A stretch of DNA of 9,342 bases from Intrasporangiaceae bacterium (lineage in GTDB: Bacteria; Actinomycetota; Actinomycetes; Actinomycetales; Dermatophilaceae): NCBI GenBank assembly GCA_012518475.1, contig JAAYSB010000222.1:1-9342 (forward strand), in the 5' to 3' direction. Shown piece after piece: positions 6,421 to 9,342 of this stretch (the first letter of the stretch is position 1; every line of letters begins with the position of its first letter). The notes beneath the pieces are model-generated. The model saw nothing but the letters and a program-made list of their open reading frames with translations. It was not told the origin of the DNA and did no database searches. Position numbers and translations under genes: made by a program.

Positions 6421-7328
6421 GTCGGCGGTCTACGCACGGCGTTGATTGCCCGTTCGAGCCGGACAACGAACGAGCGGTGCAGGGCATTCCCGGCGGCGAC
6501 CACCATGTCCGCGGACGGGAGCAGGGAACCGCCCCCGGAGGGGTATGCGGTGCTCCCCTCACCCGTCCCGTCGCCCTGTGCCGTGCCGGTCTTCGCCCCG
6601 GAGACCGCACCACCGGACTCGGTGACGATGAGCCACCCGGCGGCGAGGTCCCACGGATTGAGGCCGCGCTCGTAGTACGCGTCGACGCTGCCCTCCGCGA
6701 CCCGGCACAGGTCGAGGGCGGCACTGCCCATGCGCCGGATGTCGCGGATGTCCGCGATGAGGTCGGCGACGACAGCGGCCTGCCACGCGCGGCGCTCACC
6801 GGCATACCCGAAGCCGGTGGCCACGAGCGCCTGGCCCAGGTCGGTCTCCGTGGTCGCGGCGAGCCGGTGCACCCGGCCATGCCGGTCGGTGCGGGTCGCA
6901 CCCCGGCCGAGGGCGGCGCTGTAGACGTCACCGGTGACGGGATTGACGACGGCGCCGGCGACCGGCTGCCAGTGTCCGGGGACGTTCGGGTCGCCGGTCA
7001 CTGCCGCGATGCTCACGGCGTACGCAGGGATGCCGTACAGGTAGTTGACCGTGCCGTCGATGGGGTCGACGACCCAGGTGAGGCCGGACTCCCCGACGCG
7101 GTTGCCGCCCTCCTCCTCACCGAGGAAGCCGTCCTGGGGACGGCGGGTGGCGAGCACAGCGACGATGTGGTCCTGGGCCCGTTGGTCCATCTCGGTCACG
7201 ACATCGGTCTCGGTCGACTTCGTCGCGACCTCGAGCCGGTCGGGACGGTCCTCGACGATGATGCGGCCGGTCTCGACCGCTACCTCGACCGCGATCGCGC
7301 GCAGCTCCTCCGCGTCGTGGGTGCTCAT
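6417..7328 (-). CDS. suhB: Inositol monophosphatase family phosphatase
   Basis: A 303-residue Mg2+-dependent sugar phosphatase that most likely hydrolyses inositol-1-phosphate to myo-inositol, needed in actinobacteria for phosphatidylinositol lipids and often mycothiol. Motifs: KSTETDVVTEMD (37-48), metal ligand E71 in LGEEEGG, WVVDPIDGTVNYLYGIP (85-101) with D88, I90 and D91, and NPWDLAAGWLIVTESGG (224-240) with D227. It is longer than the usual 260-280 residues because of a Gly/Ser/Thr-rich stretch at about 243-271, between the SGG motif and the last helix. The ATG is 3 nt after the ferrochelatase stop codon, so the two genes are coupled. The position matches M. tuberculosis Rv2701c (suhB). 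Activity on fructose-1,6-bisphosphate or histidinol phosphate cannot be ruled out in this broad family. Confidence 0.92.
   Translation of the reverse strand: MSTHDAEELRAIAVEVAVETGRIIVEDRPDRLEVATKSTETDVVTEMDQRAQDHIVAVLATRRPQDGFLGEEEGGNRVGESGLTWVVDPIDGTVNYLYGIPAYAVSIAAVTGDPNVPGHWQPVAGAVVNPVTGDVYSAALGRGATRTDRHGRVHRLAATTETDLGQALVATGFGYAGERRAWQAAVVADLIADIRDIRRMGSAALDLCRVAEGSVDAYYERGLNPWDLAAGWLIVTESGGAVSGAKTGTAQGDGTGEGSTAYPSGGGSLLPSADMVVAAGNALHRSFVVRLERAINAVRRPPT
6541..6548 (+). repeat. GGGTATGC octamer, copy 5
   Basis: Exact copy inside suhB but on the non-coding strand; the complement encodes Ala-Tyr-Pro (TAYPSG). Confidence 0.5.
6802..6809 (-). repeat. GGGTATGC octamer, copy 6
   Basis: Exact copy on the coding strand of suhB, read as Gly-Tyr-Ala (FGYAGE). 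Confidence 0.5.
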
Positions 7329-7331
7329 GGG

Positions 7332-8477
7332 TCAGTCCGATCCGCAGAGCGCGGGGCGGTCGGTGCGCAGGTTGGGGCAGCAGCCCGGTGCGCAGACCGC
7401 CGGTGCCGCCTCGACCCCGGCGAGGCCGGGGGTCGCGGGCGTCCCCCCCCGTGCCTGAGCGGCGCGTTCGAGCACCAGGTCGACGAGTCCGCGCACGAAC
7501 GCTGCCTCGGTGCCTGCGGTCCCGGCGCGCACGACCCGCAGACCGAGCCGCTCGGCTGTTGCCTGGGCCTCGGTGTCGAGGTCGTAGACGACCTCCATGT
7601 GGTCTGAGATGAACCCGATCGGCGCGAGCACGACCGACTCGACGCCCTCGTCCGCGAGCTCCTCGAGGCGGTCGTTGACATCGGGCTCGAGCCACGGCTG
7701 CTGCGGCGGACCGGACCGGGAGCAGAACACGAGCTCCCCCTGGAGGTCCGGCAGGTCGAGGGCGGCCGCAACGCGTTCGGTGACGGCCTCGGCCAGGGCG
7801 AGGTGCTGGCGGGTGTAGAGCCTGCCCTCCCCGTCGCCTGGGCCGCTCGTCTCGTCCATGGCTGTCGGGATCGAGTGGGTGACGAAGAGCAGGGCCGGGG
7901 CCGGGGCGCCGGCGTCGTCGGCGCTGCGCACGTCCTCTAGGGCGGCCTGCACGGCGGCGACGTTGGCGTCGACGAAGCCGGGGTGCAGCGCATACGGCCT
8001 GATCTTGTCCACCTCGAGCAGGACCCCGGTCGCGTCCTCTGCGGCGGCCACGGCGTCGGCGAGATTCTCGCGGTACTGCCGGCAGGACGAGTACGACGAG
8101 TAGGCACTCGTGGTCAGGACGAGCACCCGTCGGTGGCCGGCCTCGGCGAGGCCGGTCAGGGTGTCGGCGACGAGAGGCTCGAAGTTCCGGTTCGCGAAGT
8201 GGACGGTCACGGGGAACCCACGGTCGGCGAGCTCTGCCTCCAGGGCTGCGATGAGGGCCCGGTTCTGGGCGTTGATCGGGCTGACCCCGCCGAACAGCGC
8301 GTAGTGCTGCCCGACCTCGGCGAGCCGCTCGTCCGGGATCCCCTTGCCCGCCGTCACGCGCCGCAGGAACGGCAGGACGTCGTCGGGACCCTCCGGTCCA
8401 CCGAAGGACAGCAGGACGAGGGCGTCGTAGGGGGACAGGTCGGCCGGGAGCGTGCTCGGAGCAGCGGAAGTGGACAC
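7332..8477 (-). CDS. hemH: Ferrochelatase of the coproporphyrin pathway, [2Fe-2S] type
   Basis: A 381-residue enzyme that inserts Fe2+ into a porphyrin. In Actinobacteria the usual substrate is coproporphyrin III, giving coprohaem for ChdC (the product is also named CpfC). Motifs: LLSFGGPEGPDDVLPFLRRV (22-41), SSYSSCRQYREN (127-138), the active-site histidine H201 in FVTHSIPTAMD, FCSRSGPPQQPWLEPDV (251-267), and IGFISDHMEVVYDLD (287-301) with E295. C132 and the cysteine-rich tail VCAPGCC (C362, C366, C367; also C378) match the [2Fe-2S] ligands known in actinobacterial ferrochelatases. The tail follows a low-complexity linker containing a G8 run. The GTG start is 6 nt after a TAGAAT -10 box and has no ribosome site, so the message is probably leaderless. 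It is first in the minus-strand series, 3 nt before suhB, and diverges from sepH. Confidence 0.95.
   Translation of the reverse strand: MSTSAAPSTLPADLSPYDALVLLSFGGPEGPDDVLPFLRRVTAGKGIPDERLAEVGQHYALFGGVSPINAQNRALIAALEAELADRGFPVTVHFANRNFEPLVADTLTGLAEAGHRRVLVLTTSAYSSYSSCRQYRENLADAVAAAEDATGVLLEVDKIRPYALHPGFVDANVAAVQAALEDVRSADDAGAPAPALLFVTHSIPTAMDETSGPGDGEGRLYTRQHLALAEAVTERVAAALDLPDLQGELVFCSRSGPPQQPWLEPDVNDRLEELADEGVESVVLAPIGFISDHMEVVYDLDTEAQATAERLGLRVVRAGTAGTEAAFVRGLVDLVLERAAQARGGTPATPGLAGVEAAPAVCAPGCCPNLRTDRPALCGSD
7443..7450. repeat. Run of eight C (G8 on the coding strand) in hemH
   Basis: Eight identical bases within the linker codons for Arg-Gly-Gly (about residues 343-345), upstream of the cysteine-rich tail. 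It is the longest homopolymer I noticed in the window. A one-base slip here would replace the iron-sulfur tail. Confidence 0.7.
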
Positions 8478-8483
8478 CGATCG

Positions 8484-8489
8484 ATTCTA
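8484..8489 (-). promoter_or_regulatory. -10 box of hemH, leaderless start
   Basis: The minus strand reads TAGAAT, five of six bases of TATAAT. Six bases separate it from the GTG at 8477, so transcription should start at the first codon. The -35 region is weak (TTTCGT at a 16-nt spacing). Confidence 0.55.
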
Positions 8490-8536
8490 GGAGTGCCCGA
8501 GACCGACGAAATGTGGCGCCCCCACCGCGTGCCCTC

Positions 8537-8565
8537 TTGGTGGAAGCCTCGACGTTTGGCACCCT
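8537..8565 (+). promoter_or_regulatory. Possible leaderless promoter of sepH
   Basis: TTGGTG (8537-8542), a 17-nt spacer and CACCCT (8560-8565) end 7 nt before the ATG at 8573. The -10 match is poor, but no ribosome site lies before the ATG, so a leaderless transcript is the simplest reading. Confidence 0.3.
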
Positions 8566-8572
8566 CGCTGTC

Positions 8573-9342
8573 ATGGGACAGGGCCAGACAGAGTTGCGCC
8601 TCATCGGCGTGCACGAGAGCGGCGCTCACCTGCTGCTGTCCGACGGTGACGGTGGGCGCTACCTCCTCCCGCTCGATGAGACGCTCAAGGCAGCGGCGCG
8701 ACGCGACCGGCCCCGCATGGGCCAGCTGCAGATCGAGATCGACGGCGCGATCCGTCCCCGCGAGGTCCAGGCGCTCATGCGCACCGGCCTGACCCCCGAG
8801 GAGATCGCCGACCGGACCGGGTGGAGCGCCGAGCGCATCCGCCGCTACGAGGGCCCGGTGCTCGCCGAGCGCGAGTACGCCGCGAACCTCGCCCAGCAGG
8901 TCTATGTCCGCGCCGGCTCCAACCCGATCATGCTCGGCACCCGTGTCAACCGTCGGCTGCACAACCGCGACGTCAAACCGGAGACGACCTCGTGGGACGC
9001 GGTCCGCTCCGAGGAGGGGAACTGGACGGTCAGCATCACCTTCGCCGCCGGCGGCCGCGAGCGCACGGCCTCCTGGTACTTCGACCTCGAGGGGCGCAGT
9101 GTCGTCGCCGCGAACGACGAGGCCCGCTGGCTGAGCGAGGAGAGCACCCCGCGCGGCCCGATCCCGGCGCCGCACCCGCCCAGCTCCGACGATGACGATG
9201 TCGCCGTGTTCGACGTCGAGGCCGACGGCAACGTCACCTCCCGCAAGCGCCCACTACCCGAGCCGATCGACCTGATGCAGGCGATGCGGGACGGCTCGGC
9301 ACGCAACCGGCGCCGGCGGCGGCGCGGCAGCGGGTCGCCGAC
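8573..9342 (+). CDS. sepH: Cell-division protein SepH (DUF3071), N-terminal 256 residues, cut by window edge
   Basis: The frame stays open from the ATG at 8573 to the right edge. SepH, characterised in Streptomyces and Mycobacterium, binds FtsZ and promotes its assembly at division sites. The start MGQGQTELRLIGVHESGAHL, the stretch RYLLPLDETLKAAARRDRPR (29-48) and QLQIEIDGAIRPREVQALMR (51-70) are the conserved DUF3071 region. A helix-turn-helix lies at about 63-95 (RTGLTPEEIADRTGWSAERI, then RRYEGPVLAERE), the element used for FtsZ contact in the family. WDAVRSEEGNWTVSITFAAG and RTASWYFDLEGRSVVAANDE follow. From about 200 the sequence becomes a charged linker, and R246-R251 are six consecutive arginines. 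The C-terminal conserved segment would lie beyond the window. It is divergent from hemH, with 95 nt between the start codons. Confidence 0.93.
   Translation, partial: MGQGQTELRLIGVHESGAHLLLSDGDGGRYLLPLDETLKAAARRDRPRMGQLQIEIDGAIRPREVQALMRTGLTPEEIADRTGWSAERIRRYEGPVLAEREYAANLAQQVYVRAGSNPIMLGTRVNRRLHNRDVKPETTSWDAVRSEEGNWTVSITFAAGGRERTASWYFDLEGRSVVAANDEARWLSEESTPRGPIPAPHPPSSDDDDVAVFDVEADGNVTSRKRPLPEPIDLMQAMRDGSARNRRRRRRGSGSP

Noticed and set aside
7117..8604. 495-codon minus-strand frame through hemH and into suhB
   Set aside because: Arg-rich out-of-frame reading of hemH; the true frame carries all ferrochelatase motifs.
8354..9175. Minus-strand open frame opposite sepH (273 codons)
   Set aside because: The + strand frame encodes clear SepH motifs; this one has no family signature.

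Overview
The window comes from the chromosome of a high-GC actinobacterium. The evidence is the base composition, frequent GTG starts, leaderless-looking promoters, and several genes that are lineage markers (SepH, DUF3159, DUF3710, DUF4193, a cysteine-tailed [2Fe-2S] ferrochelatase). Gene order from the RNA methyltransferase to the inositol phosphatase follows, from memory, the Mycobacterium tuberculosis Rv2689c-Rv2701c block, but lacks the APC permease beside the methyltransferase, the DUF3093 gene beside dut and Rv2700. Protein style suggests Micrococcales (Intrasporangiaceae-like); that is inference only. This is conserved core chromosome: no mobile element, CRISPR array or RNA gene was seen.

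Layout. Positions 1-749 (-) hold the 5' part of aconitase, cut by the window edge. Its promoter region carries a perfect 22-bp palindrome (779-800). Positions 948-2249 (-) encode a TRAM-domain [4Fe-4S] m5U RNA methyltransferase. It diverges from two + strand RCK/TrkA-type potassium-transport regulators (2366-3037 and 3037-3726), which overlap by one base. These converge with a long - strand series read from 8477 down to 3723: ferrochelatase, inositol monophosphatase, DUF4193 zinc-ribbon-like protein, dUTPase, DUF3710 protein, OB-fold protein, DUF3159 membrane protein. The two convergent groups share their stop codons in one CTAG. From 8573 (+) to the right edge runs the cell-division gene sepH, divergent from the ferrochelatase and truncated by the window end.

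How it works together. These are housekeeping functions: TCA cycle, RNA modification, K+ uptake control, haem synthesis by the coproporphyrin route, inositol metabolism, dUTP removal and septation. The - strand genes are so tightly packed (overlaps of 11-13 nt, gaps of 3-65 nt) that they probably form one or two operons. A good internal promoter lies between the phosphatase and DUF4193. Four transcription units seem to begin directly at the start codon, without a Shine-Dalgarno leader.

No convincing new multi-gene system was found. The most notable unexplained signals are a strongly over-represented octamer, GGGTATGC (six exact copies, both strands, coding and non-coding), the aconitase palindrome, a G8 run just before the iron-sulfur tail of the ferrochelatase, and the conserved but functionally unknown DUF3710/OB-fold/DUF3159 trio.
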